NCBI GenBank assembly: GCA_036557525.1
Contig: DATBHH010000065.1
Location: forward strand, 1-23,958
DNA length: 23,958 nt
Reading direction: 5' to 3'
Source of the DNA: VRUE01 sp036557525
GTDB lineage: Bacteria; Actinomycetota; Thermoleophilia; Solirubrobacterales; 70-9
Shown: in pieces, positions 6,829 to 13,697 of the stretch
How the letters are laid out: each line of letters opens with the position of its first letter
Position numbering within the stretch: the first letter of the stretch is position 1
Notes under the pieces: model-generated
Seen by the model: the letters and a program-made list of their open reading frames with translations, nothing else
The model's database searches: none
What the model was told of the DNA's origin: nothing
Translations under genes and position numbers: made by a program

Positions 6829-7860
6829 ATATTCGTTGCTGAGCACGTCCGAGGGCGCCGGCCGCCCGCTGATCAGGCCGTGGTCGCGCATCCAGAGGAT
6901 GAAGCTCTCCCACTCTTCGGGATTCATTTCTCCGTAGGCCTGGGTTTCGCCGCCGCCGCCGCCGCCGCCGGACGTCTTTCTCTGCGGCGGTTTCAGCAGC
7001 GGCAGCGTCGCCCTCACCTCGGCCGCCGTCAGGCGCGGGTCGAGGTCGGGGTTGGCGGCGGTCAGGGCTTCGGTCGCCGCCTGCGGGTCGGCCGCCGCGG
7101 CGGTGGTGCCGCGGGCGAGCGCGGCGAGGAACAGGCGCACCGGCTGCGAGTCTTTTTCGAGCCGCTGGCCCTGGGCGACGAAGACCAGCTCGTTGTAGGT
7201 CGGGACCCCGAGCTTGTCGACCGGGATGACGACCGGTTCCTTGCCCCGCAGCCGCAGGTCGACGCCCTCGACGTTGCGGAAGCCGCCGAGCATCGCCTGG
7301 GCCTTGCCGCTCACGATTGCCGGCAGCAGCCCGTAGCCGACGTTGACCGTCGTCACGTCGGAGGTCGAGAGCCCGGCGCGGGCGAGGATCGTCTTCAGGT
7401 AGGCGTCCTGGTAGGGGATTCCGGCGGTCGCGATCGTCTTCCCTCGCAGGTCGGCAATCCCACCGATCTTCGAGCTCTTGAGCCAGATCATCGAGGTCAG
7501 CGGGGTGTCGACAAGGGCGCCGACGGCCTTCACGTCGAGCCCCTGTTCGTGGGCGAGGATCACCTCCGGCTCGTAGGAGATCGCGAGGTCGGTGCGGCCG
7601 GCGGCGACCTGCTTGATCGGAGCCGATGGGTCGGACGGGGTCTGGATCGTCACGTCGAGCCCGGCTTCCTTGAAGTAGCCGAGCTTCTGCGCCATGTAGA
7701 TCCCGGCGTGGTCGGGGTTCGGGTAGAAGTCGAGCGTGAGGGTGAACGGTTCGGACTCGGGGGCGCCGCCCTCACTCTTCTCGCCGCAGGACGCCAGCCC
7801 AAGCGAGAGGGCCGCGACGAAGAGGACAGCCACGGCGGCCGCGGATCGGAAGCGCCTCAT
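6805..7860 (-). CDS. thiY: ABC transporter substrate-binding lipoprotein, ThiY/NMT1-like
   Basis: The product is 351 aa, an extracytoplasmic lipoprotein of an importer probably for a thiamin pyrimidine precursor. A basic signal peptide ends in lipobox LASC (Cys25). The mature N-terminus LDFYPNPDHAGIYMAQKLGYFKEAGLDV, then SDPSAPIKQVAAGRTDLAISYEPEV and ALVDTPLTSMIWL, is the NMT1/ThiY pattern rather than the SsuA/TauA one. The C-terminal GEMNPEEWESFILWMRDHGLI also fits. An 8-Gly run at about residues 295-302 interrupts this region. It is the third gene of an ABC operon, starting 10 bp after the permease stop. Ligand specificity is inferred; alkanesulfonate or other NMT1 ligands cannot be excluded, particularly with a TauE-like gene next to the operon. 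Confidence 0.85.
   Translation of the reverse strand: MRRFRSAAAVAVLFVAALSLGLASCGEKSEGGAPESEPFTLTLDFYPNPDHAGIYMAQKLGYFKEAGLDVTIQTPSDPSAPIKQVAAGRTDLAISYEPEVILAHEQGLDVKAVGALVDTPLTSMIWLKSSKIGGIADLRGKTIATAGIPYQDAYLKTILARAGLSTSDVTTVNVGYGLLPAIVSGKAQAMLGGFRNVEGVDLRLRGKEPVVIPVDKLGVPTYNELVFVAQGQRLEKDSQPVRLFLAALARGTTAAAADPQAATEALTAANPDLDPRLTAAEVRATLPLLKPPQRKTSGGGGGGGETQAYGEMNPEEWESFILWMRDHGLISGRPAPSDVLSNEYLPGRIPK
6949..6969. repeat. (GCC)7 trinucleotide tract in the thiY-like gene
   Basis: Seven tandem GCC units encode most of an 8-residue Gly run on the minus strand. The tract sits between KPPQRKTS and ETQAYGEM, a loop position. Unit-number changes would keep the frame, so length variation between strains is possible. 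Confidence 0.9.
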
Positions 7861-7870
7861 CGTCTGAGTT

Positions 7871-8623
7871 CTATCGCCAAGTGACGATGCGGCGCTCCGC
7901 GAGCGCCAGCAGGCCGAACAGGCCGACCGCGATCGCGGAGAGGACGAACACCGAGGCGAACAGCCGCGCCGTCTCGAGCTGGGCGTTGTCCTGCAGCATC
8001 AGATGGCCCAGTCCGGAGTCGGACCCGGCCCACTCGCCGAAGACGGCTCCGATCACCGCGACGGCGACCGCGATCTTGGCCCCGCTGAACGTGTAGGGGA
8101 GCGCCGTGGGGGCCTCGAGCCGCCAGAGAATCTGGCTGCGAGAGGCATCGAGGGTGCGCATCATCTTCGTCGCCTCGGGGTCGACCGAGCGCAGGCCGTC
8201 GAGGGTGTTGACCGTGATCGGGAAGAAGCAGATCAGCGCCACGATCGCCAGCTTCGGCCCGATCCCGAACCCGAACCAGACGACGAGGATCGGGGCGATG
8301 ACGACGATCGGAATCGTCTGCGACGCGATCACCAGCGGGTAGGCGGCCCGGCGCAGGGTCTCCGAGAGGTGGAGCGCGACCGCGAAGGCGAGGCCGGCGG
8401 CGAGGCCGCAGGCGAAGCCGAAAATCACCTCCCGCAGGGTGACCCAGGCGTTTTCGGCGAGCAGCGAGCGGTTCTCCCAGAGCGATGAGGCGATTTCGGC
8501 AGGGGAGGGGACGAGGAAGTGCTCGAGGTTGAGCGCGTCGGCGATCGCCCCGGTGCTGGCCGCGACCTGCCAGGCGCCGATCAGGCCGGCGAGCAGCAGC
8601 GCGGGGAGCAGCCACTTCTTCAT
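7871..8623 (-). CDS. thiX: ABC transporter permease, ThiX/SsuC-like
   Basis: The product is 250 aa, the inner-membrane channel subunit of the importer. It starts MKKWLLPALLLAGLIGAWQV and contains about six hydrophobic helices. The ATPase-contact (EAA-type) loop is visible as MRTLDASRSQILWRLEAPTALPYTFSGAKIAVAVAVIGAVFGEW. The ATG at 8621-8623 overlaps the ATPase stop by the classic ATGA, so translation is probably coupled. A longer in-frame reading back to 9259 exists but has non-protein-like composition and is a shadow of the ATPase gene. The BPD_transp_1 family is certain; assignment to the ThiX branch follows the substrate-binding partner. Confidence 0.9.
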   Translation of the reverse strand: MKKWLLPALLLAGLIGAWQVAASTGAIADALNLEHFLVPSPAEIASSLWENRSLLAENAWVTLREVIFGFACGLAAGLAFAVALHLSETLRRAAYPLVIASQTIPIVVIAPILVVWFGFGIGPKLAIVALICFFPITVNTLDGLRSVDPEATKMMRTLDASRSQILWRLEAPTALPYTFSGAKIAVAVAVIGAVFGEWAGSDSGLGHLMLQDNAQLETARLFASVFVLSAIAVGLFGLLALAERRIVTWR

Positions 8624-9453
8624 CGTGCTCCCTCGTGCAGGGCCGCCATCGCCCGCTCGCGGGCTGCGATGAACTGCGGATCGGTCACGGCCGCGTCGCG
8701 GTCGGGCGCGCGCGCGGTGGGGGCGCTCAACTCGGCCACCACCGCCGCCGGGCGGGCCGAGAGCACGACGACCCGGTCCGAGAGGTAGAGGGCCTCCTCG
8801 ACGTCGTGGGTGACCAGGATGACCGTGCGCGGGTCGGTCGCCAGCGCGGTCGCGAGCCAGGCCTGCATCTCGGCCCGCGTGATCGCGTCGAGCGAAGCGA
8901 ACGGCTCGTCGAGGGCGAGCACGGGCTTGCCGGCGACCAGGGTCCGCAGGAAGGCGACCCGCTGCCGCATCCCGCCCGAGAGCTCGGCAGGCGCCGCGAG
9001 CTCGAAGCCGGCGAGGCCGAAGCGCTCGAACAGCCCGCCGGCCTCGCGCCGGGCGGCGGCGCGGCCGACGCCGCGGTTGCGCAGCGCGAGCGCGGCGTTG
9101 TCGAGCGCCGGAAGCCAGGGGAGGAGCAGGTCGCGCTGCGGCATGAACGCGCATCCGGCGAGGCGGTCGGCGGCGTCGACCCGGCCCCCGACCGCGATCT
9201 CCCCGCTCCCCGGCTCCTGCAGGCCGGCGATCAGCTCCAGCAGCGTCGACTTGCCGCATCCCGAGGGGCCGACGATTCCGAGGACGCGGTGAGCCCGCGC
9301 CTCGAGGTCGAGGCCGTCGATCGTGATCAGATCGCCGTAGGCGTGGCGCAGGCCGCGGACCGCGACCCCCGCGGGATCGGCTGCTCCGGCAGGCGACCCG
9401 CCATCGGCGGCGAAATCCCTCGCTTCCGTCGGCACCCTGGTATCCTGGCGCAC
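8620..9453 (-). CDS. thiZ: ABC transporter ATP-binding protein, ThiZ/SsuB-like
   Basis: The product is 277 aa, the cytoplasmic ATPase powering the ThiXY-like importer. It has Walker A GPSGCGKST, Q-loop MPQRDLLLPW, signature LSGGMRQRVAFLR, Walker B VLALDEPFASLD and H-loop VTHD. The start GTG at 9451-9453 was chosen because AGGAG lies 6 nt upstream; a longer reading to 9654 would run antiparallel through the TauE gene and looks spurious. It is the first gene of the minus-strand operon thiZ-thiX-thiY and is divergent from the tauE-like gene, with 61 bp between starts. I see no TPP riboswitch in that gap, but an inverted repeat covers its ribosome-binding site. Confidence 0.9.
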   Translation of the reverse strand: MRQDTRVPTEARDFAADGGSPAGAADPAGVAVRGLRHAYGDLITIDGLDLEARAHRVLGIVGPSGCGKSTLLELIAGLQEPGSGEIAVGGRVDAADRLAGCAFMPQRDLLLPWLPALDNAALALRNRGVGRAAARREAGGLFERFGLAGFELAAPAELSGGMRQRVAFLRTLVAGKPVLALDEPFASLDAITRAEMQAWLATALATDPRTVILVTHDVEEALYLSDRVVVLSARPAAVVAELSAPTARAPDRDAAVTDPQFIAARERAMAALHEGAR

Positions 9454-9457
9454 GGCG

Positions 9458-9481
9458 CTCTCCTGACCAAAGAACTCAGGA
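9458..9481 (-). promoter_or_regulatory. Small hairpin covering the thiZ-like ribosome-binding site
   Basis: TCCTGA (9461-9466) and TCAGGA (9476-9481) are inverted repeats with 9 bp between them. On the minus-strand mRNA the downstream arm contains the AGGA of the thiZ Shine-Dalgarno, so folding would hide it. The stem is only 6 bp. Confidence 0.3.
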
Positions 9482-9514
9482 AAGTCGATAAGGCACCTCT
9501 CCCCTCTGCACCAC

Positions 9515-10465
9515 GTGGACCCGGCAATCATCCTCTTCGGCCTTGGCATCGGCGTGCTCGTCGGCATGACCGGCATGGGCGGCGGCTCGCTGATGACGCC
9601 GCTGCTGATCCTGATCTTCGGGATCCAGCCGACGACGGCGATCGGCACCGACATCTTCTACTCGGCCGTGACGAAGACGGTCGGCGGCTGGCGCCACCTT
9701 CGGATGCAGACGGTGAACATGGAGCTTGTCCGCTGGCTTGCGACCGGCAGCGTCCCGGCCGCGGTGGCGGGGGTCGCCCTCGTCTCCTATGTGCAGGGCC
9801 AGGTCGGCGAAGACCGGCTCAACGAACTGGTCTACGCGGTGCTGGGCGGCACCCTGTTGATGGTCGGCGTCATCACCCTGACCCGGGCGCTGATCCTCCG
9901 CAACATGATCGACGAGCGCGATCGCTTCGATGTCGAGCGACGCCACAAGGTCGCCGCGATCGTGATCGGCGCCACCACCGGCTTCGTCATCGGCATCACC
10001 TCCGCAGGCTCGGGGACCGTGATCGCGATCCTGCTGATAGCCCTCTACCGCCTCTCGCCGAAGAAGGTGGTCGGTACCGACGTCTTCCACGCCGCGATCC
10101 TGCTCTGGGCGGCCGGCATCGCCCATTGGGTCGGCGGCAATGTCGACTTCAGCCTCGCCGGCAACATCCTCCTCGGGTCGGTCCCGGGGGTCGTGATCGG
10201 CGCCGCCCTCTCCGACCGGGCTCCGCAGGGCTTCATCCGGACCGCGCTCGGCCTCGTCCTCGTCGGCTCCGGCATCGTCACGATCCAGAAGGGCGACCCC
10301 TCGGTCTGGCCGATTGCCGCCGGCGTGGCAGCCATCGGCCTCGGCCTGATCGTCTACGCGCCGCACTGGCTCAACCGCCGCCGCGAGAATCAGCGCCGGG
10401 AAGAGGAAGCCAGGCAAGAGCTTGACCGGGCGGCCGCCCTCAGGCGAACGTTGCCGGCCGACTGA
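9515..10465 (+). CDS. Sulfite exporter TauE/SafE family permease
   Basis: The product is 316 aa, a polytopic inner-membrane protein with about eight hydrophobic segments. Two family repeats are visible: GIGVLVGMTGMGGGSLMTPLLILIFGIQPTTAIGTDIFYSAVTKTVGGWRHLR near the N-terminus and GATTGFVIGITSAGSGTVIAILLIALYRLSPKKVVGTDVFHAAIL in the middle. The C-terminus is a charged cytoplasmic tail. The start is GTG at 9515; there is little Shine-Dalgarno signal. TauE/SafE proteins move sulfite, sulfoacetate or other small anions. The Rrf2 regulator follows after 12 bp, which suggests a sulfur-responsive pair. The exact substrate is not readable. Confidence 0.88.
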   Translation: MDPAIILFGLGIGVLVGMTGMGGGSLMTPLLILIFGIQPTTAIGTDIFYSAVTKTVGGWRHLRMQTVNMELVRWLATGSVPAAVAGVALVSYVQGQVGEDRLNELVYAVLGGTLLMVGVITLTRALILRNMIDERDRFDVERRHKVAAIVIGATTGFVIGITSAGSGTVIAILLIALYRLSPKKVVGTDVFHAAILLWAAGIAHWVGGNVDFSLAGNILLGSVPGVVIGAALSDRAPQGFIRTALGLVLVGSGIVTIQKGDPSVWPIAAGVAAIGLGLIVYAPHWLNRRRENQRREEEARQELDRAAALRRTLPAD

Positions 10466-10477
10466 TTAACTAGGTCG

Positions 10478-10936
10478 ATGCGTGTTTCCGCGAAGGCCGA
10501 CTACGCGGTGCGTGCGGCGGCAGAGCTGGCCGCCGTCGGAGAGGACGGTCCCGTCAAGGGGGAGCGGCTCGCCGAGGCGCAGGAAATTCCGCTGCAGTTC
10601 CTCGAGCACATCCTGCTCGAGCTCAAGCACGCCGGCCTGGTCCGTGCCCGCCGCGGCGCCAAGGGGGGCTACTGGCTCGCCCGTCCCGCCGACGACATCA
10701 CGATCGCCGACCTCGTCCGCGCCGTCGAGGGCCCGATCGCGCACGTCCAGTCCGACCCGCCGGAGTCGATCGAATACCGCGGCAACGCCGAGCACCTGCA
10801 GGAGGTATGGATCGCCGTCCGCGCCAACCTCCGCGCGGTTCTCGAGCACGTGACCCTCGCCGACCTGGTATCCGGCGAAATGCCGGCGGTGGTCGAGGAG
10901 CTGTCGGCCCAGCCCGACGCCTGGGCGCCGCGCTAG
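10478..10936 (+). CDS. Rrf2-family transcriptional regulator lacking Fe-S cysteines (CymR-like)
   Basis: The product is 152 aa, a winged-helix DNA-binding protein. The N-terminus MRVSAKADYAVRAAAELA and the wing region EHILLELKHAGLVRARRGAKGGYWLARPADDITIADLVRAVEGPI are canonical Rrf2. The protein has no cysteine at all, so it cannot bind the Fe-S cluster used by IscR, NsrR or RirA; cysteine-free members such as CymR act in cysteine/sulfur metabolism. Together with the upstream TauE-like gene (12-bp gap) this supports sulfur-related control, which is inference. Its TAG stop is shared as palindromic CTAG with the convergent VWA gene. Confidence 0.9.
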   Translation: MRVSAKADYAVRAAAELAAVGEDGPVKGERLAEAQEIPLQFLEHILLELKHAGLVRARRGAKGGYWLARPADDITIADLVRAVEGPIAHVQSDPPESIEYRGNAEHLQEVWIAVRANLRAVLEHVTLADLVSGEMPAVVEELSAQPDAWAPR

Positions 10937-12342
10937 TCCCGCGCCGGCCCGCCGGCGACGACGTTGACGAAATTCTCCAGGTGGCGCGTCGTCCAGCACT
11001 CGAAGGCGCCGGCGCAGTGGCGCTCGTAGGCGGCCATCACCGAGTCGCCGTAATTCCAGTAGAGCCGCGGCTCCGGGTTGAGCCAGAACAGCCGCCCGGC
11101 ACGTTCCGAGACCTGGGCGAACACCTCGGCGTGGGGCTCGCGGCCGTTGGTGCGGGCGTCGCCGAGCACGATGACGGTCGAGCGCGGATCGAGCTCGTCG
11201 GAGATCTCGGACAGGAACTCGAGCCAGACCCGGCCGTAGTCGGTGTAGCCGGAGACGTCGGCGACGCCGCCCTCGCTCGAGATCCGCTGCGCGATCGTGC
11301 GGAAGTCGCGCTCGTGCTCGAAGATCTCGGTCACCTCCGAGATCCGCTCGATGAAGACGAAGCTGCGCAGCTTGCGGAACGAGTCGTGCAGGGCGTGGAG
11401 GACCGAGAGGAAGAAGACGCTGGCCGAGGTGACCGAGGTCGAGACGTCGCAGAGGACGTAGATCTCCGGCCGCCGCGGCCGCTTCGGCCGGTAGCGGAGG
11501 CGGAGCGGGACCCCGCCGGTCTCCAGCGATGAGCGCATCGTCCGGCGGACATCCACCGAGCGCCCCTTGCGCCTGCCGCGTTGCTCGTGGCCGAGGGTGG
11601 CCAGCCGCCGCTTCATCTGCGAGACGGCGCGGTGGACGGCGGCGAGGTCCTGGGTCGGGCTCGTCGGCAGCGCCCGGTCGAGCTCGGCCAGCGGCCGCGA
11701 AGGCGGCAGCGTGGAGGTGCGCTCGATCAGGTCCCGTTCGAGCTCGCGCCGGAGGTGGCGCTCGAAGCGGTTGAGCTGGTCGCGGTCGATCTCCGGCCGC
11801 TCCTCACCCTCCTCGTCCGCGGGTTGCGGGCCGGTCGAGAGGCCGAGGGTGCGGCGGATCCGCTGGACGTCGACGCCGACCACGCCCGAGCCCTCGCCCT
11901 GGCGCCCGAAGGCGGCGATCGCGAGCCGCGCGAGGTCGCGCATGTCGCCGTCCTCTCCGTCGAGGATCGCCTCGCGGATCTGCTCGCGGAGGTCGTCGAT
12001 GTCGAGGCGCTCCGCCCCCTCCTGGCCCTGCCCTCCCTCGCCGATCTCGCGGGCGACGGCCTCGGCCTCGGCGGCGCGGAAGAACCAGCGCTCGAACAGG
12101 AGCTCGAACAGGCGGCGATCCTCCTGCGACTTGGCGATCGTCGCTGCCAGTGCCTCGCGGAAATCGTCCTGCGAGGTCCACGGCACCCGCTCGAGCGCCG
12201 CGAAGGCATCGAGGATCTCGGAGGTCCCGACCGCGACACCCTCCGAGCGGAGCTCCTCGCAGAAGCCGAGCAGCTTCGCCGCCAGCCCCGGCGGCCCGGT
12301 CTCCGCCTTCGGCCCGTACGGGGATCCCGCGACGGAACTCAC
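10933..12342 (-). CDS. VWA domain protein, CoxE-like
   Basis: The product is 469 aa and cytosolic. The N-terminal helical half is acidic and mediates complex formation in relatives. The C-terminal von Willebrand A domain has the metal-ion-dependent adhesion motif: DVSTS (299-303), the Thr in SGYTDYG and the Asp in VIVLGDARTN. It works with a MoxR-family AAA+ ATPase as a chaperone or remodelling pair, as in CoxD/CoxE of CO dehydrogenase maturation, but no metalloenzyme genes are in the window, so the client is unknown. The start is GTG (12340-12342), overlapping the ATPase stop as GTGA, a sign of coupled translation. The family call is solid; the client is open. Confidence 0.88.
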   Translation of the reverse strand: MSSVAGSPYGPKAETGPPGLAAKLLGFCEELRSEGVAVGTSEILDAFAALERVPWTSQDDFREALAATIAKSQEDRRLFELLFERWFFRAAEAEAVAREIGEGGQGQEGAERLDIDDLREQIREAILDGEDGDMRDLARLAIAAFGRQGEGSGVVGVDVQRIRRTLGLSTGPQPADEEGEERPEIDRDQLNRFERHLRRELERDLIERTSTLPPSRPLAELDRALPTSPTQDLAAVHRAVSQMKRRLATLGHEQRGRRKGRSVDVRRTMRSSLETGGVPLRLRYRPKRPRRPEIYVLCDVSTSVTSASVFFLSVLHALHDSFRKLRSFVFIERISEVTEIFEHERDFRTIAQRISSEGGVADVSGYTDYGRVWLEFLSEISDELDPRSTVIVLGDARTNGREPHAEVFAQVSERAGRLFWLNPEPRLYWNYGDSVMAAYERHCAGAFECWTTRHLENFVNVVAGGPARD

Positions 12343-13316
12343 CCTGCGGTCTGCGTCGGCGCGCCCGGCATCTTCAACCCGACGCGCTCGGCGACCAGGT
12401 CGATGTCGGTGCGGTGCTTGACGATGATCGACATCGACTGGGTGAAGGTCTCATGGTCGATGTCGTCGGCGCCCATCAGCAGCAGGGTCCGGGCCCAATC
12501 GATCGACTCCGCGATCGACGGCGGCTTCTTCAGGTCGAGCCCGCGCACCATCCGCACGACCTCGACCAGGCGGCGGGCGAGGGTCTCGGGCAGATCGGGC
12601 GCGTGCAGCTGGACGATCTCCATCTCGCGCTCGAGCTCGGGGTAATCGAGCCAGAGGTAGAGGCAGCGCCGCTTCAGCGCCTCGGTCAGCTCGCGTGAGT
12701 TGTTCGAGGTGAGGACGACGATCGGCATCGTCGTCGCCGCGATCTGACCCAGCTCGGGGATCGTGATCTGGAAGTCGGAGAGGAGCTCGAGCAGCATCGC
12801 CTCGAACTCCTGGTCGGTCTTGTCGATCTCGTCGATCAGCAGGACGACCGGGTCGGGGCTGGCGATCGCCTGCATCAACGGCCGCTCGAGCAGGAAATCG
12901 GCCGCGAATATGTCGTCCAGTAAAGCGCTGCCTCCTCCGCTCTCGCTCGAGCCAGAGGAAGCAGATATGGACTGGCCCTCGCTTCCGCGTCCGGGGGCAG
13001 CTTCGCCGTCGCTTCCGCGTCCGGGGGCAGCTTGGATGGCCAGCAGTTGTTTGCGGTAGTTCCACTCGTAGAGCGCCTTCGACTCGTCGAGGCCCTCGTA
13101 GCACTGGAGGCGGATCAGCTCGCGGCCGCTGGCGCGCGAAAGCGCCTTCGCGAGCTCGGTCTTGCCGACCCCGGCCGGCCCCTCGACGAGGACCGGCTTG
13201 CCGAGCCGCTGGGCGAGGAATGAGACCAGTGCGGCCGGCTCGTCGGCGAGATATTCGGCGGCGGCGAGGGCCTCCTTCATCTCGGCGACGGATGAGGGCA
13301 TCGGCGCGTCGGGCAT
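12339..13316 (-). CDS. MoxR-family AAA+ ATPase (CoxD-like) with a low-complexity insertion
   Basis: The product is 325 aa. It has Walker A GPAGVGKT (46-53), Walker B VVLLIDEID (157-165), sensor 1 TSNNSREL and an arginine-finger-like RRCLYLWLDYP, all typical of MoxR/CoxD. Between LYEWNYRKQLLAIQ and DDIFAADFLLERPL, where relatives have a short link, lie about 34 Gly/Ser/Ala-rich residues (97-130) including a 10-residue tandem duplication. The start is ATG at 13314-13316. TATCAT lies 6 nt upstream and there is no Shine-Dalgarno, so a leaderless mRNA is likely. An in-frame ATG at 13338-13340 would lie on the divergent leader ORF's start and is less likely. It forms a two-gene operon with the VWA gene (GTGA overlap). 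Confidence 0.9.
   Translation of the reverse strand: MPDAPMPSSVAEMKEALAAAEYLADEPAALVSFLAQRLGKPVLVEGPAGVGKTELAKALSRASGRELIRLQCYEGLDESKALYEWNYRKQLLAIQAAPGRGSDGEAAPGRGSEGQSISASSGSSESGGGSALLDDIFAADFLLERPLMQAIASPDPVVLLIDEIDKTDQEFEAMLLELLSDFQITIPELGQIAATTMPIVVLTSNNSRELTEALKRRCLYLWLDYPELEREMEIVQLHAPDLPETLARRLVEVVRMVRGLDLKKPPSIAESIDWARTLLLMGADDIDHETFTQSMSIIVKHRTDIDLVAERVGLKMPGAPTQTAG
12927..13033. repeat. In-frame insertion with 30-bp tandem repeat in the MoxR gene
   Basis: Two copies of a 25-bp unit beginning TCGCTTCCGCGTCC lie at 12979-13003 and 13009-13033, giving an exact 30-bp period (10 codons: AAPGRGSDGE then AAPGRGSEGQ on the coding strand). With the adjoining Ser/Gly-rich codons the whole segment looks added to a normally compact loop of the ATPase. 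Confidence 0.75.
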
Positions 13317-13338
13317 GGGGCGATGATAATCGGCGTCC
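13317..13338. promoter_or_regulatory. 22-bp divergent promoter with overlapping -10 elements
   Basis: GATAAT (13325-13330, plus strand) lies 8 nt before the ATG of the leader ORF at 13339. TATCAT (13328-13323, minus strand) lies 6 nt before the MoxR ATG. Both hexamers come from the same ATGATAAT octamer, so one symmetric -10 could fire both ways with essentially leaderless transcripts. Confidence 0.55.
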
Positions 13339-13407
13339 ATGAGCGTGGAGCGAGCAAGCGTCACAGTCCGGTTCATCGCGCGGCGAGCGAAGCGCGAGGC
13401 CTTGTGA
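13339..13407 (+). CDS. Leader mini-ORF, ERASV repeat copy 1
   Basis: This is a 22-codon ORF (starts MSVERASV, contains ARRAKRE near the end) whose TGA overlaps the next gene's ATG as TGATG. The DNA is about 75-80% identical to the copies at 14854 and 18592. The 3' part contains a stem TCGCGC (13376-13381), a 10-nt loop and GCGCGA (13392-13397). It has a -10-like GATAAT 8 nt upstream, so it may be translated from a leaderless mRNA and pass ribosomes to the membrane-protein gene. The function is inferred; no known leader-peptide family is recognised. Confidence 0.55.
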   Translation: MSVERASVTVRFIARRAKREAL

Positions 13408-13631
13408 TGCACGAGCTCGCGCTCCCGGCCGCGACCCTGCTGCCGCACAGCGGCACCCCCTACATCGTCATGGTCCTCGCCGGGTTCGCGCTCGGGATCC
13501 TCGGCTACATGTCGAGCTCGCGTTGGCTGGTCGCGGTCGGGATCGCCCTGATCGTCCTCGGCGCGCTGCTCTTCCCGCTCGCGATCAACCTCACCGAGAG
13601 CACCCCGCCGCAGGTCCACGAACCCCGTTAA
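13407..13631 (+). CDS. Small two-helix membrane protein
   Basis: The product is 74 aa, of unknown function. It starts MHELALPAATLLPHSGTPYIVMVLAGFALGILGYM, followed by SSSRWLVAVGIALIVLGALLFPLAINL, giving two predicted transmembrane helices with a short turn, and a polar C-terminus. ATG 13407 is chosen for the TGATG overlap with the leader ORF; GTG at 13404 immediately before it is equally possible. There is no independent ribosome-binding site, so initiation probably depends on the leader ORF. The stop lies in the palindrome CCCCGTTAACGGGG (13623-13636), which could form a short hairpin. Confidence 0.6.
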   Translation: MHELALPAATLLPHSGTPYIVMVLAGFALGILGYMSSSRWLVAVGIALIVLGALLFPLAINLTESTPPQVHEPR

Positions 13632-13697
13632 CGGGGACCTTAGGGGGTTGCCGTACGATTTCGGCTCGGATCCCGACCTGCAGGAGGACCCCACGTT

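Noticed and set aside
7871..9259. Extended permease reading frame of 462 codons
   Set aside because: The first 212 codons run out of frame over the ATPase gene; the ATGA overlap at 8620-8623 marks the true start.
9454..9514. TPP riboswitch for the thiZXY-like operon
   Set aside because: The 61-bp gap is too short and lacks the CUGAGA and ACCUGAU-type conserved blocks.
13323..13406. N-terminal extension of the 74-aa membrane protein through the leader repeat
   Set aside because: It would read the repeat in a frame different from that conserved in all three leader copies and gives a non-membrane-like N-terminus.
13623..13636. CCCCGTTAACGGGG as a terminator
   Set aside because: The stem is only 5 bp around TTAA with no U-tract; it includes the stop codon and is probably incidental.
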